Counted from the stretch's first letter, positions 7,639 to 17,993 are shown. The stretch is DNA of 56,116 bases from Gemella haemolysans (GCF_028308085.1 NZ_JAQMFS010000008.1:1-56116), one strand, 5' to 3'. Made by a program: numbers and translations. The notes: generated by a model not told the origin, from the letters alone.

Positions 7639-8856
7639 ATGTCAGAAAAAAGACGTGACAATAAAGGTCGAATCTTAAAGACTGGAGAGAGCCAACGAAA
7701 AGACGGAAGATACTTATACAAATATATAGATTCATTTGGAGAACCGCAATTTGTTTACTCGTGGAAACTTGTGGCTACAGACCGAGTACCAGCAGGAAAG
7801 CGTGATTGTATCTCACTTAGAGAGAAAATCGCAGAGTTACAGAAAGACATTCATGATGGTATTGATGTTGTAGGAAAGAAAATGACACTCTGCCAGCTTT
7901 ACGCAAAACAGAACGCTCAAAGACCAAAGGTTAGAAAAAACACTGAAACTGGACGCAAATATCTTATGGATATTTTGAAGAAAGACAAGTTAGGTGTAAG
8001 AAGTATTGACAGTATTAAGCCATCAGACGCTAAAGAATGGGCTATTAGAATGAGTGAAAATGGTTATGCTTATCAAACCATCAATAACTACAAACGTTCT
8101 TTAAAGGCTTCATTCTATATTGCTATACAAGATGATTGTGTTCGGAAGAATCCATTTGACTTTCAACTGAAAGCAGTTCTTGATGATGATACTGTCCCTA
8201 AGACCGTACTAACAGAAGAACAGGAAGAAAAACTGTTAGCCTTTGCAAAAGCTGATAAAACCTACAGCAAAAATTATGATGAAATTCTGATACTCTTAAA
8301 AACAGGTCTTCGTATTTCAGAGTTTGGTGGTTTGACACTTCCAGATTTAGATTTTGAGAATCGTCTTGTCAATATAGACCATCAGCTATTGAGAGATACT
8401 GAAATTGGGTACTACATTGAAACACCAAAGACCAAAAGTGGCGAACGTCAAGTTCCTATGGTTGAAGAAGCCTATCAAGCATTTAAGCGAGTGTTAGCGA
8501 ATCGAAAGAATGATAAGCGTGTTGAGATTGATGGATATAGTGATTTCCTCTTTCTTAATAGAAAGAACTATCCAAAAGTGGCAAGTGATTACAACGGCAT
8601 GATGAAAGGTCTTGTTAAGAAATACAATAAGTATAACGAGGATAAATTGCCACACATCACTCCACATAGTTTGCGACATACATTCTGTACCAACTATGCA
8701 AATGCAGGAATGAATCCAAAGGCATTACAGTACATTATGGGACATGCTAATATAGCCATGACGCTGAACTATTACGCACATGCAACATTCGATTCTGCAA
8801 TGGCAGAAATGAAACGCTTGAATAAAGAGAAGCAACAGGAGCGTCTTGTTGCTTAG
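7639..8856 (+). CDS. int: Tn916 tyrosine recombinase (integrase)
   Basis: This 405-residue protein is the same length as Tn916 Int. It has an N-terminal arm-binding domain (about 1-75), a SAM-like core-binding domain (about 85-170) and a catalytic domain with Arg in KTGLRISE (about 225), the HxxR of PHSLRHTF (about 345-348) and the nucleophile Tyr379 in LNYYAHATF. It integrates and excises the element at AT-rich, poorly specific sites. AAAGGAGC precedes the ATG at 7639. The gene is complete. Confidence 0.96.
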   Translation: MSEKRRDNKGRILKTGESQRKDGRYLYKYIDSFGEPQFVYSWKLVATDRVPAGKRDCISLREKIAELQKDIHDGIDVVGKKMTLCQLYAKQNAQRPKVRKNTETGRKYLMDILKKDKLGVRSIDSIKPSDAKEWAIRMSENGYAYQTINNYKRSLKASFYIAIQDDCVRKNPFDFQLKAVLDDDTVPKTVLTEEQEEKLLAFAKADKTYSKNYDEILILLKTGLRISEFGGLTLPDLDFENRLVNIDHQLLRDTEIGYYIETPKTKSGERQVPMVEEAYQAFKRVLANRKNDKRVEIDGYSDFLFLNRKNYPKVASDYNGMMKGLVKKYNKYNEDKLPHITPHSLRHTFCTNYANAGMNPKALQYIMGHANIAMTLNYYAHATFDSAMAEMKRLNKEKQQERLVA

Positions 8857-9030
8857 TAGTACAAATGAATTTACTACTTATTTACCACTTCTGACAGCTA
8901 AGACATGAGGAAATATGCAAAGAAACGTGAAGTATCTTCCTACAGTAAAAATACTCGAAAGCACATAGAATAAGGCTTTACGAGCATTTAAGAAAATATA
9001 AAAAGATAATTAGAAATTTATACTTTGTTT
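8857..9030 (+). repeat. Right end of Tn916-like element with integrase arm sites
   Basis: Just after int, TTTACTACTT (8870-8879) and TTTACCACTT (8881-8890) form the direct repeats bound by the Int N-terminal domain (DR-2 type). The remaining stretch is non-coding and ends near 9030 at the ACTTTGTTT terminus. The exact boundary with host DNA depends on the coupling sequence and may be off by up to six bases. Confidence 0.75.
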
Positions 9031-9190
9031 ATTTTAAAAATATTAGTTAATATATTACTTATAAATTTTATATAACGAGAATACTCTACACTAATATATA
9101 TTAGTATATTAATGTGCTTTATGCAATCATTTATCTAAACTTCTTAAAATTATGCTACCACCTTATATAATAATGTTATCAATAAAAAAA

Positions 9191-9358
9191 AAAGAGAGTA
9201 ACTCAAAATCGTGATTTCATAGAAATCGATTTTATCGAGTCACCTCCGCGCAGATTATTAGATATCTAAAAAGCTTTTATAAAGCGAATTTAGATATCAA
9301 TAAACCACTGCGTCTATGAGTTCATATATGAACTTTGTTAAATTTTAGGACTTTTGGG
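9191..9358 (-). repeat. Long copy of dispersed hairpin repeat (copy A), also terminator
   Basis: The reverse complement of this stretch matches 55977-56116 over about 140 bases with few differences. It holds a 38-base near-perfect palindrome (9261-9298) that begins and ends with GATATC, flanked by longer imperfect arms. At its 9196-9242 end is the GACTC/AAAATCG hairpin followed on the minus strand by a run of T. It probably terminates the ABC transporter operon that ends at 9377. The 9031-9190 stretch next to it is AT-rich host DNA without features. Confidence 0.8.
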
Positions 9359-9376
9359 GGATCATCACTTTTTATA

Positions 9377-10051
9377 TTATCTTTCCTTTGTCAAAATACC
9401 ATCTTTCATTCGATAAACATGATCGCATTTTTCAATCATTCTATTATCATGTGTTACCATAATAATTGATTTATTTTTTTCTTTACACTCTTTTGAAAGT
9501 AAATCTACAACTTCAAACGCTCTATCTGAATCAAGGCTTGCTGTAGGTTCATCAGCTAAGATGATTGCCGGATTATTGTAAAGAGCTCTAGCAATAGCTA
9601 ATCGTTGTCGTTCTCCTCCTGATAAGTCTTTTGGTAATTTATTTTCTAAATGATCTATTCCTAATTCTTTAAATAGAGATTTCTGATCTTGAAGTGTTTG
9701 TCTTTTTTGCTTATTTATTCTATCAACTAATTCTAACTGTTGTTTTGCTGTTAAAAATGGAACCAAATTAGATGCCTGCAGAACAAATCCAATATCGTTA
9801 AATCGTAACTTTGCTCTTTCTTTCTCAGACAAATTAGTATAATCTTTTCCGTTAATAATTATTTGACCTTTAGATGGAGTTTGTAAACCTCCAGCTAAAG
9901 TTAAGAAAGTTGATTTACCTGAACCTGATGGACCGATAATCGCTATAAATTGACCCTCTTCTATTTTAAAATTGGTTTCTTTCAGAGCTTCTATTTCTTT
10001 GTTTCCATCCTGATATGATCTAGTTACATTTATAAATTCTAATACATTCAT
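9377..10051 (-). CDS. ABC transporter ATP-binding protein (LolD/HrtA type)
   Basis: This 224-residue ATPase has Walker A GPSGSGKS (40-47), the signature LSGGERQ (143-149), Walker B IILADEP (163-169) and a D-loop SLD. It belongs to the MacB/LolD/DevA group, which pairs with FtsX-like permeases. The partner gene ends seven bases upstream in the same operon. By size and partner it resembles the haem exporter ATPase HrtA, but the substrate is not proven. It uses ATP to drive export or mechanotransmission from the membrane. Confidence 0.9.
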   Translation of the reverse strand: MNVLEFINVTRSYQDGNKEIEALKETNFKIEEGQFIAIIGPSGSGKSTFLTLAGGLQTPSKGQIIINGKDYTNLSEKERAKLRFNDIGFVLQASNLVPFLTAKQQLELVDRINKQKRQTLQDQKSLFKELGIDHLENKLPKDLSGGERQRLAIARALYNNPAIILADEPTASLDSDRAFEVVDLLSKECKEKNKSIIMVTHDNRMIEKCDHVYRMKDGILTKER

Positions 10052-10058
10052 ATGATAC

Positions 10059-11135
10059 CTATCCTATTGCTTTTAATGGATCAATTTTTCTAATAGCTAA
10101 AACAGAGAATAATGTTCCAACTAAAGAAAAAATAATCAAACTAACGAATATAACACTGTAATAAAGTCCATTTCCTAAAAATGGTACTGCTGATGGCAGG
10201 ACAAGTGATGTTCCCCATGTTCCAACCAAACCTAGTATACTTCCAACTAATGAAAGTAAGAATGTTTGCGATAAAACAGAAATTCCAATAATTCCATTCG
10301 AGATTCCTTGCGCTTTCATTATACCAAAAACAGGTGTTTTCTGAATAGTAAGTACATACATGAAAATACCTATAATAATAGCAGAAATCACTATTAAGAA
10401 TCCTATCATTAGTCCAAACGTTAAAATCTGAGCACTATAACCAGGTAATTCATTAATAAAATCAGCTATACTAACTTTTTGGAAAATAGAGCTGTCGTAA
10501 TCCTTTAATTCTCCTTTTACTACGAAAGCATTAATTATAGGATTATCAATTGATTTCTTATTACCATATTTCAACACTTGAAAATCATTAATATTCATAT
10601 ATATGACTGGAGCTACATTAAATCTAGATTTTTCTGTATAACCTACTATTTTTAATTCAGTATCAGAATTTGCTGTTTTAATTGTATCTCCAATAGCAAA
10701 ACCTTCTTTTTCAGATAAACTCTTTTCAATCACTACTTCATTTTCTGCTTCAAAACTTCTTCCCTCTATTATCGGTGGAATCAAGAAACTCCCATCATTA
10801 ACTCCAAAAATACTAATTTTCTGTTTAACATCATCATTTGAATTTTTTTCAGTCATGGCTATTGTAACTATTTGACTAAATGGCTCAACATTATCCGCAG
10901 ATAACGATGATTTATTCGATAATTTAAGATTTGATAAAGCTAAAGTTCTATTAGCCTCTGAAGAAAGTAATACTGTATCTGCCTTCCAATGATCAATAGA
11001 AGATCTATTCTGATCAATCAATCCAAAAGCCAATCCAGATAAGAAAAACATCAAATAAGAAACTAGTGTAAGTAATCCTACAATAAGACTATACCTGAGC
11101 TTAGCATCCTTTATTTCATTAATAGCTAAAAACAT
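10059..11135 (-). CDS. FtsX-family ABC permease (HrtB/DevC-like)
   Basis: This 358-residue protein has one N-terminal membrane span (about 17-39), an extracytoplasmic domain (about 40-230) and three C-terminal spans (about 235-350). That is the four-helix MacB/FtsX plan. The N-terminus (LAINEIKDAKLRYSL) and size resemble HrtB, the permease of the staphylococcal and lactococcal HrtBA haem-efflux pump. No HrtR or HssRS regulator gene is adjacent, so haem specificity is an inference. It is the first gene of the two-gene operon, preceded by AAGGAG. Confidence 0.83.
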   Translation of the reverse strand: MFLAINEIKDAKLRYSLIVGLLTLVSYLMFFLSGLAFGLIDQNRSSIDHWKADTVLLSSEANRTLALSNLKLSNKSSLSADNVEPFSQIVTIAMTEKNSNDDVKQKISIFGVNDGSFLIPPIIEGRSFEAENEVVIEKSLSEKEGFAIGDTIKTANSDTELKIVGYTEKSRFNVAPVIYMNINDFQVLKYGNKKSIDNPIINAFVVKGELKDYDSSIFQKVSIADFINELPGYSAQILTFGLMIGFLIVISAIIIGIFMYVLTIQKTPVFGIMKAQGISNGIIGISVLSQTFLLSLVGSILGLVGTWGTSLVLPSAVPFLGNGLYYSVIFVSLIIFSLVGTLFSVLAIRKIDPLKAIG

Positions 11136-11286
11136 TTTTTCTCCTTAAAATATAAAATTTTTATTCATAAATAATAAATTGCATTATACTAAGCATATAA
11201 AATATAACTTGTAAAGTCAAATTATTAAATTATAGTGGATATCTATTATCTCTATTTGAGTGGAATAATATTCTCTACAAATTACT

Positions 11287-11321
11287 AAAAGAGACCTTTA
11301 GACTTTCTAAAGACCTCTTTT
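11287..11321. terminator. Terminator downstream of the alpha/beta hydrolase gene
   Basis: AAAAGAG and CTTTAG pair with CTAAAG and CTCTTTT around a 5-base loop, giving a long hairpin with A/T tails on both sides. It lies just past the stop of the minus-strand gene at 11343. The rest of the gap to 11136 holds only the leader of the ABC operon. Confidence 0.75.
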
Positions 11322-11342
11322 ATTAACAATAAATTTATTAAA

Positions 11343-12074
11343 TTATTTTTTATTAATCCAACTATGTACTATTGTAGCAATTTCAATAGGATGCTTCATA
11401 TACATCTCATGGCCACAATTTTCCACTAACTCAACATCAAAATATTTCGGAAGTTTATCTAGTGATATCTTTCTCCATTCAGGTTCTTCCTCATATGCTG
11501 GAGCTATAAATAATACATCTTTTGATTCTAAATTTCTTTGATATGATCTAATAGCTCGACGTAATTTAAGTAAATAAGAAACTTTTTCAAAATCTAAATC
11601 TAATTCAAATTTGTCAGAAGTATTATTATAACGATAAGAATTTCTTAATGCTTCTTCTAGATTTTCTGACCAATAATACGACTTAGATTTTTCATTAGCT
11701 ATAACTTCTTCCAAATTTGAAAAAGTATGCTGACTAAAATAATCTTTTGTCGCTTCTATCTCATTTTCAAGAGGCATAATTACATCTAAATTTAAATAAC
11801 CTCCATCAAGTAAAATAAGTTTAGTTACTTTCGGACAACGTGATGCTAAAAATCTAGCTAAATCACCACCTAGTGAATGACCAATCAGATAAACATCTTC
11901 ACAATCTCTTACTTCATCATTAAACCAATTTTGAAGTTCTTTTTTATCTTGTATTATTTCTTTATAAGGATTTAAAAAAAAAGTTTCTACTTCAAGCTCT
12001 TGAAAGAAATCCTTTGCGAAATAATAATTACTGCCTAAACCACCTATAAAATATATTTTAATTTTTTGATTCAT
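11343..12074 (-). CDS. Alpha/beta hydrolase
   Basis: This 243-residue soluble protein has the nucleophile elbow GHSLGG with Ser67 and a likely catalytic His222 in NCGHEMYMKHP. An acid residue in the DVLFIAPAYEEEPE region would complete the triad. The GGLGSN segment near residue 11 fits the oxyanion-hole loop. The substrate is unknown; relatives are annotated as esterases or lipases. It is preceded by GGAG and stands between an uncharacterised membrane gene and its own terminator. Confidence 0.8.
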   Translation of the reverse strand: MNQKIKIYFIGGLGSNYYFAKDFFQELEVETFFLNPYKEIIQDKKELQNWFNDEVRDCEDVYLIGHSLGGDLARFLASRCPKVTKLILLDGGYLNLDVIMPLENEIEATKDYFSQHTFSNLEEVIANEKSKSYYWSENLEEALRNSYRYNNTSDKFELDLDFEKVSYLLKLRRAIRSYQRNLESKDVLFIAPAYEEEPEWRKISLDKLPKYFDVELVENCGHEMYMKHPIEIATIVHSWINKK

Positions 12075-12144
12075 TAATTCTTCCTTCTCCTAAAATAAAT
12101 TAATTTATTTAAAAATACTATAAACGATTATATACTAAAACTTA

Positions 12145-12654
12145 TTAATTAAAATTTTTTAAAATAATAATTAGTAATATACTAATTATAAATAAGAGAA
12201 ACTGAACTCCGAAAATAACTAACACAAACTTATAAAAAGATATATACTTACGAACTTGGATAGTAGTATTAAAAATAGACTCTCGAAATCTCTCATCACT
12301 TTCAAATGAAATAATATACTCCCCTTCATCAGCTTGAAAACAATAAAATTCTACTCTTCTCCAAATAACCCCTAGACCTTTAGATCTATAAAATACTTCT
12401 TCTAGACATTTTTTTTCACAAGTATTTTTATTAACAACAGTTATCCTTAAATCTCTAATGTTAGTAAAAGAATACCTCTTATCTTTTATCCAAATAGAGT
12501 ATTTTCCACTTTTTTTGATAATAAATTCCTCTTTTTTAATCCCGGTAGATAATTCACAAATTGCTTTATTTCTAAAAAATTTTACAATAATTAAACTACA
12601 AATAAATAATAAGACTATTAATATCAACGCTAATAAATAAATTATAGTATTCAC
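12145..12654 (-). CDS. Hypothetical membrane protein with two end-located spans
   Basis: This 169-residue protein has an N-terminal hydrophobic helix (about 4-26) and a C-terminal one (about 145-166). Between them is a soluble, beta-rich stretch containing YSIWIKDKRYSF. The topology would place the central domain on one side of the membrane, probably outside. I recognise no family. It precedes the hydrolase gene by 70 bases on the same strand and may be co-transcribed. Confidence 0.6.
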   Translation of the reverse strand: MNTIIYLLALILIVLLFICSLIIVKFFRNKAICELSTGIKKEEFIIKKSGKYSIWIKDKRYSFTNIRDLRITVVNKNTCEKKCLEEVFYRSKGLGVIWRRVEFYCFQADEGEYIISFESDERFRESIFNTTIQVRKYISFYKFVLVIFGVQFLLFIISILLIIILKNFN

Positions 12655-13173
12655 AATCTTCTCCTTTTCCTAAATAACTTATAATGATAAATTATATACT
12701 TGTAATATTATTATAAGCTATTTACTTTATGAGAACAATAGGAAATTAATAACCTATGATATATGATAGCAATTTTAGAAATAATATATCAAAAAATAAT
12801 ATTATTCTTATATTTATACGTGATTCTGAAAGCTACATTTATAATAATTAATTTAAAAAATCGAAGCTAATTTCTTAACTTCGACTTTTTACTATTACTC
12901 AATATCCCTAGAGTAATTAGGTTTTATTTTAATAATATATAAATTATTTAAATTTATTATATTATTTCCCCTATACTACCTTTAAACATATTATACACCT
13001 CTTACAGATTTTCTGCAAGGAATTATTAAAAATAGTACGTATTTTCTAATAAAAATACAAAAAAAAATGATTTTACAGTGAAAATACAATATTAATACAT
13101 ATAATATTTTGAAACTAACAAATAACTCTAATTAAATATGAACATTATGTAAATCTATATTTAATATATAAAA
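12655..13173. other. AT-rich intergenic region with one hairpin
   Basis: About 500 bases without a supported gene. The only structure is TCGAAG (12861-12866) pairing with CTTCGA (12879-12884), flanked by A and T runs, which could terminate transcripts in either direction. No ORF with a ribosome binding site was found on either strand. Confidence 0.6.
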
Positions 13174-13200
13174 AAAGCAAGGTGAAATTCACCTTGCTTT
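13174..13200 (-). terminator. Terminator of the str operon
   Basis: AAAGCAAGGTGA pairs with TCACCTTGCTTT and on the minus strand is followed by seven T residues. It lies 20 bases after the tuf stop codon. Confidence 0.9.
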
Positions 13201-13219
13201 ATGTGTTTCAATTCAATTA

Positions 13220-14407
13220 TTATTTAACGATTGAAGTTACAACACCTGAACCTACAGTACGTCCACCTTCACGAATTGAGAAACGAGTTCCTTCTTCGAT
13301 CGCGATTGGAGAAATAAGTTCTACGTTGATTGATACGTTATCCCCAGGCATTACCATTTCAGTACCTTCTGGTAAAGTAACTACACCAGTTACGTCAGTA
13401 GTACGGAAGTAGAATTGAGGACGGTAGTTTGTGAAGAATGGAGTGTGACGTCCACCTTCTTCTTTAGATAATACGTACACGTCAGCTACGAATTGAGTGT
13501 GTGGAGTGATTGTTTTAGGAGCTGCTAAAACTTGTCCACGTTCGATATCTTCACGAGCAACACCACGTAATAATGCACCGATGTTATCTCCTGCTTCAGC
13601 GTAATCTAATAATTTACGGAACATTTCAACACCTGTTACAGTAGTTGAAGCTGGTTCGTCAGTTAATCCAACGATTTCTACTACGTCTCCAACTTTAACT
13701 TGTCCACGTTCAACACGTCCAGTAGCAACTGTACCACGACCTGTGATTGAGAATACGTCCTCAACTGGCATCATGAATGGTTTAGCGTTATCACGTTCTG
13801 GAGTTGGGATATAAGCATCTACAGTTTCCATTAATTCGATAATAGCTTTTTCTGCATCAGCGTCACCTTCAAGAGCTTTAAGAGCAGAACCTTTGATTAC
13901 TGGTAGTTCATCTCCGTCGTATCCGTATTCAGATAATAGTTCACGAACTTCCATTTCAACTAATTCTAATAACTCTTCGTCATCAACCATATCACATTTG
14001 TTTAAGAATACAACAATTTTTGGTACTCCAACGTTACGAGATAATAGGATGTGCTCACGAGTTTGAGCCATTGGTCCATCTGTAGCAGCGATTACTAAAA
14101 TAGCTCCGTCCATTTGAGCAGCACCAGTGATCATGTTTTTAACATAGTCAGCGTGTCCTGGGCAGTCTACGTGTGCGTAGTGACGGTTTGGAGTTTCGTA
14201 CTCGATGTGAGAAGTGTTGATTGTGATACCACGTTCTCTTTCTTCTGGTGCGTTATCGATTGAAGCGTAGTCTTTAGCTTCTCCACCATAAGTTTTTGCT
14301 AATACAGTAGCGATAGCTGCTGTTAAAGTAGTTTTACCGTGGTCAACGTGACCAATTGTTCCAATGTTAGCATGTGTTTTACTACGGTCAAATTTTTCTT
14401 TTGCCAT
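13220..14407 (-). CDS. tuf: Elongation factor Tu
   Basis: EF-Tu delivers aminoacyl-tRNA to the ribosome as a GTPase. The 395-residue protein has the P-loop GHVDHGKT (19-26), the switch I threonine region RGITINT, DCPGH (about 81-85), NKCD (about 136-139) and the three-domain length of the family. It is the last gene of the str operon, 123 bases after fusA, and has its own AAGGAG-type ribosome binding site. Codon choice is strongly biased, as expected for a highly expressed gene. Confidence 0.98.
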   Translation of the reverse strand: MAKEKFDRSKTHANIGTIGHVDHGKTTLTAAIATVLAKTYGGEAKDYASIDNAPEERERGITINTSHIEYETPNRHYAHVDCPGHADYVKNMITGAAQMDGAILVIAATDGPMAQTREHILLSRNVGVPKIVVFLNKCDMVDDEELLELVEMEVRELLSEYGYDGDELPVIKGSALKALEGDADAEKAIIELMETVDAYIPTPERDNAKPFMMPVEDVFSITGRGTVATGRVERGQVKVGDVVEIVGLTDEPASTTVTGVEMFRKLLDYAEAGDNIGALLRGVAREDIERGQVLAAPKTITPHTQFVADVYVLSKEEGGRHTPFFTNYRPQFYFRTTDVTGVVTLPEGTEMVMPGDNVSINVELISPIAIEEGTRFSIREGGRTVGSGVVTSIVK

Positions 14408-14530
14408 TTTAAAAATGTCTCCTTCAAGTTAATAAAATTTTATTTTTTAATAATTAGTCACATAGCATTCTATGATAACTATATTTTATAATGTTACAAC
14501 GAAAATTGCAACTATAAAGAATAATTTTTA

Positions 14531-16606
14531 TTATCCTTTATTTTTTTTGATAATTTCTTCAGAAATTGATTTAGGTACTTCTTCGTAGTGGTCGAATACC
14601 ATTGAGTAAGTACCACGTCCTTGAGTTGAAGAACGTAGAGAAGTTGCATATCCGAACATTTCAGATAATGGTACTGAAGCACTTACTACTTGTGCGTTAC
14701 CACGAGCTTCCATACCTTCAACACGTCCACGACGTGAAGTGATATCTCCCATGATATCTCCTAAGTATTCTTCAGGCATTACAACTTCAACTTTCATGAT
14801 TGGTTCTAAGATTACTGGGTTACATTTTTTAGCAGCTTCTTTAAGAGCTAATGATGCAGCAACTTTGAACGCCATTTCAGATGAATCGACATCGTGGTAA
14901 GATCCATCGAATAATTTAGCTTTAACGTCGATTAATTCGTATCCAGCTAATACCCCGTTTGCCATAGAGTCTTTTAATCCTGCTTCTACTGCTGGGATGT
15001 ATTCACGTGGAACTACCCCACCAACGATAGCATTTTCAAATTCAAATCCTGCACCTGGCTCATTTGGAGTGAACTCAATCCATACGTCCCCGTATTGTCC
15101 ACGTCCACCAGATTGACGAGTGAATTTACCTTGTACTTGTGCAGCTTGTTTGAATGTTTCACGGTAAGATACCATTGGAGCACCTACTGTACATTCAACT
15201 TTAAATTCACGACGCATACGGTCAACGATGATGTCTAAGTGAAGCTCACCCATACCTGCGATGATAACTTGTCCAGTTTCTTCGTCAGTTCCAGCACGGA
15301 ATGTTGGGTCTTCTTCTTGTAATTTTTGTAAAGCTGTTGACATTTTATCTTGGTCAGCTTTTGATTTTGGTTCAACTGAAAGTTGGATAACTGGTTCTGG
15401 GAATTCCATTGATTCAAGAATAACTTCGTTTTTCTCGTCACAAAGTGTGTCCCCAGTTGTAGTATCTTTAAGACCAACAGCTGCAGCGATATCACCAGCG
15501 TAAACTTCAGCGATTTCGTTACGAGTGTTAGCGTGCATTTGTAGGATACGTCCTACACGTTCACGTTTACCTTTAGTTGAGTTTTTAACGTATGAACCAG
15601 ATGACAAGATACCTGAGTACACACGGAAGAAAGTAAGTTTCCCTACGAATGGGTCAGTCATAACTTTGAAAGCTAATGCTGAGAATGGCTCTTCATCAGA
15701 AGAGTGTCTTTCTACTTCTTCATCAGTGTTTGGATCGATACCTTTAATAGCTGGTACGTCTAATGGAGATGGTAGGTATTCTACTACTGCATCTAGCATT
15801 GGTTGTACACCTTTATATTTGAAGGCTGATCCACATACTACAGGGAAGAATTCTACTGATAAAGTAGCTTTACGTATTGCAGCTTTAAGCTCATCAATTG
15901 TAATTTCTTCTCCACCTAAGTATTTTTCCATGAAGTCTTCATCGAATTCTGCAACAGCTTCGATAAGTTTTTCACGGTATTCTTCAGCTTGATCTTGGTA
16001 TTCAGCTGGGATTTCTTTTTCAACAAGATTTTCCCCAACGCTACCTTCGTTGTAGATAGCTTTCATCTCAACAAGGTCGATTACACCTTCGAATAAATCT
16101 TCAGCTCCGATTGGAAGTTGAATTGGGTGTGCGTTAGCTTGTAATCTGTCGTGGATTGTTCCTACAGAGTATAGGAAGTCAGCTCCTGTTTTATCCATTT
16201 TGTTTACGAATACGATACGAGGAACTCCATAAGTTGTAGCTTGACGCCAAACTGTTTCTGTTTGTGGTTCAACACCTGATTGTGCATCTAATACTGCTAC
16301 TGATCCATCAAGTACACGAAGTGAACGTTCAACCTCAACTGTGAAGTCTACGTGTCCCGGTGTATCGATAATGTTGATACGGTGGTTTTTCCATTGAGCA
16401 GTTGTTGCAGCAGATGTAATAGTGATACCACGTTCTTGTTCTTGTTCCATCCAGTCCATTTGTGAGTTACCATCGTGAGTATCTCCGATTTTGTGGATTT
16501 TCCCAGTGTAGAACAGAATACGCTCTGTAGCAGTTGTTTTACCTGCGTCAATGTGAGCCATGATACCGATATTACGAGTATCTTTTAAAGAAAATGCTCT
16601 AGTCAT
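14531..16606 (-). CDS. fusA: Elongation factor G
   Basis: This 691-residue translocase GTPase has AHIDAGKT (17-24), DTPGH (about 82-86), NKMD (about 136-139) and the C-terminal domain IV/V region ([14 protein letters not shown] and GRRGRVEGM-type motifs). It drives tRNA-mRNA translocation and, with RRF, ribosome recycling. It is the third gene of the str operon, about 100 bases after rpsG. It is the ancestral homologue of the broken tet(M) at 3123, which shares its domain layout. Confidence 0.98.
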   Translation of the reverse strand: MTRAFSLKDTRNIGIMAHIDAGKTTATERILFYTGKIHKIGDTHDGNSQMDWMEQEQERGITITSAATTAQWKNHRINIIDTPGHVDFTVEVERSLRVLDGSVAVLDAQSGVEPQTETVWRQATTYGVPRIVFVNKMDKTGADFLYSVGTIHDRLQANAHPIQLPIGAEDLFEGVIDLVEMKAIYNEGSVGENLVEKEIPAEYQDQAEEYREKLIEAVAEFDEDFMEKYLGGEEITIDELKAAIRKATLSVEFFPVVCGSAFKYKGVQPMLDAVVEYLPSPLDVPAIKGIDPNTDEEVERHSSDEEPFSALAFKVMTDPFVGKLTFFRVYSGILSSGSYVKNSTKGKRERVGRILQMHANTRNEIAEVYAGDIAAAVGLKDTTTGDTLCDEKNEVILESMEFPEPVIQLSVEPKSKADQDKMSTALQKLQEEDPTFRAGTDEETGQVIIAGMGELHLDIIVDRMRREFKVECTVGAPMVSYRETFKQAAQVQGKFTRQSGGRGQYGDVWIEFTPNEPGAGFEFENAIVGGVVPREYIPAVEAGLKDSMANGVLAGYELIDVKAKLFDGSYHDVDSSEMAFKVAASLALKEAAKKCNPVILEPIMKVEVVMPEEYLGDIMGDITSRRGRVEGMEARGNAQVVSASVPLSEMFGYATSLRSSTQGRGTYSMVFDHYEEVPKSISEEIIKKNKG

Positions 16607-16707
16607 GAGTCAATTTTCTCCTTTCATAAAATTTTAAATGTTTTGAGTAATTTGTCTTTTATAGTGAAAAACTCAAGCTATAAAATAGCTTGATATTCAC
16701 CCTATAA

Positions 16708-17193
<486 letters not shown>

Positions 17194-17225
17194 TCACGAA
17201 TTCTTTATCAAATTTTTATCTTATA

Positions 17226-17645
17226 TTATTTTTTCTCTTTTGGTTTTTTAGCACCGTATAGTGAACGTCCTTGTTTACGGTCGTTAACTCCTGCAGTATC
17301 TAAAGCTCCACGGATGATGTGGTAACGTACCCCTGGTAAGTCTTTTACACGTCCTCCACGAATAAGTACAACACTGTGTTCTTGTAGGTTGTGTCCGATA
17401 CCTGGGATATATGCTGTTACTTCGATTTGGTTTGATAAACGAACACGTGCATATTTACGTAAAGCTGAGTTAGGTTTTTTAGGTGTCATAGTCCCAACAC
17501 GAGTACAAACTCCACGTTTTTGTGGTGAAGAAATGTTAGTTTCTTTCTTTCTTTGAGAGTTGTAACCTTTGTTAAGTGCTGGTGAATCTGATTTTGATAC
17601 TTTTGATTTACGAGGTTTACGAACTAATTGGTTAATAGTTGGCAT
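17226..17645 (-). CDS. rpsL: Ribosomal protein S12
   Basis: S12 lies at the decoding centre. The 139-residue protein carries the conserved [17 protein letters not shown] and [13 protein letters not shown] motifs. The lysines where streptomycin-resistance changes occur are wild type (the KK of TPKKPNSA and the K of GRVKDLPG). It is the first gene of the str operon, preceded by GGAGGAAATC and a structured leader. Confidence 0.98.
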   Translation of the reverse strand: MPTINQLVRKPRKSKVSKSDSPALNKGYNSQRKKETNISSPQKRGVCTRVGTMTPKKPNSALRKYARVRLSNQIEVTAYIPGIGHNLQEHSVVLIRGGRVKDLPGVRYHIIRGALDTAGVNDRKQGRSLYGAKKPKEKK

Positions 17646-17674
17646 TTTCCTGATTTCCTCCTTCCCTGTTTATT

Positions 17675-17757
17675 TGTGAATCACCTATCCAGGTGTATCA
17701 CATTTTTAGATTTTTTATAAGCCTTAGTGGCTTTACACAGAGTGCCGTAACACTCAC
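17675..17757 (-). promoter_or_regulatory. Structured 5' leader of the str operon
   Basis: Between the promoter and rpsL the transcript can form three hairpins: GAGTG/CACTC near 17738-17754, AAGCC/GGCTT near 17717-17731, and at 17675-17702 a two-step palindrome with arms TGTGA/TCACA and CACCT/AGGTG. The last sits just before the rpsL ribosome binding site and contains a copy of the CCAGGTGTATCA motif repeated upstream of the promoter. Control by a ribosomal protein or other binder is an inference. Confidence 0.5.
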
Positions 17758-17764
17758 GTACTAA

Positions 17765-17793
17765 ATAATACCACTTTTATTTTTTCTTGTCAA
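17765..17793 (-). promoter_or_regulatory. str operon promoter
   Basis: On the minus strand TTGACA (17793-17788) and TATTAT (17770-17765) are separated by exactly 17 bases. It is the only strong sigma-A promoter between rpsL and the divergent gene. Confidence 0.85.
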
Positions 17794-17859
17794 CACTTTT
17801 TTAAAAAATTTTTATATCTTTTTTCACTTGCTATTATCATATTCTATTTTTACACTTAA

Positions 17860-17943
17860 CCAGGTGTATCATTTAAAAAATATAAATAAACACTTCCAGG
17901 TGTATCACAGCAGTATTTTTAATAAACTATTCCAGGCGTTTCA
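17860..17943. repeat. Three 12-bp repeats on an exact 36-bp period
   Basis: CCAGGTGTATCA occurs at 17860 and 17896, and the variant CCAGGCGTTTCA at 17932, each 36 bases apart. A fourth copy lies at 17689-17700 in the rpsL leader. Adjacent bases (AATAAAC before two of them) are also shared. The array lies upstream of the str promoter and of the promoter of the divergent ABC gene. It could be a multi-site operator. The 24-base gaps are too short for a CRISPR array. Confidence 0.65.
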
Positions 17944-17993
17944 TTTCCAACTTAAAAATTTATTATTTGTATAGAAATAACCAAATTATACTC

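Larger units (their letters stand above)
96..9030 (+). mobile_element. Tn916-family conjugative transposon, right half, cut on the left by IS1216
   Basis: The genes orf15 (partial), orf14, orf13, orf12, tet(M), orf6, orf9, orf7, orf8, xis and int are in the canonical Tn916 order and length. The right end near 9030 has the expected AT-rich terminus ending in ACTTTGTTT. It is followed by host DNA with much lower GC. The coupling sequence and the left end cannot be seen. Relaxase, coupling protein, oriT and most of the secretion channel (orf24-orf16 in Tn916) are absent here, so conjugative ability cannot be judged. Excision genes are intact, but excision also needs the left end. Confidence 0.93.

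Noticed and set aside
15525-15992. 155-codon plus-strand ORF inside fusA
   Set aside because: It is the shadow of the biased codons of fusA on the opposite strand, with no ribosome binding site or family match.
17860-17943. CRISPR array
   Set aside because: The repeats are only 12 bases with 24-base AT-rich gaps, one copy is degenerate and there is no cas gene.
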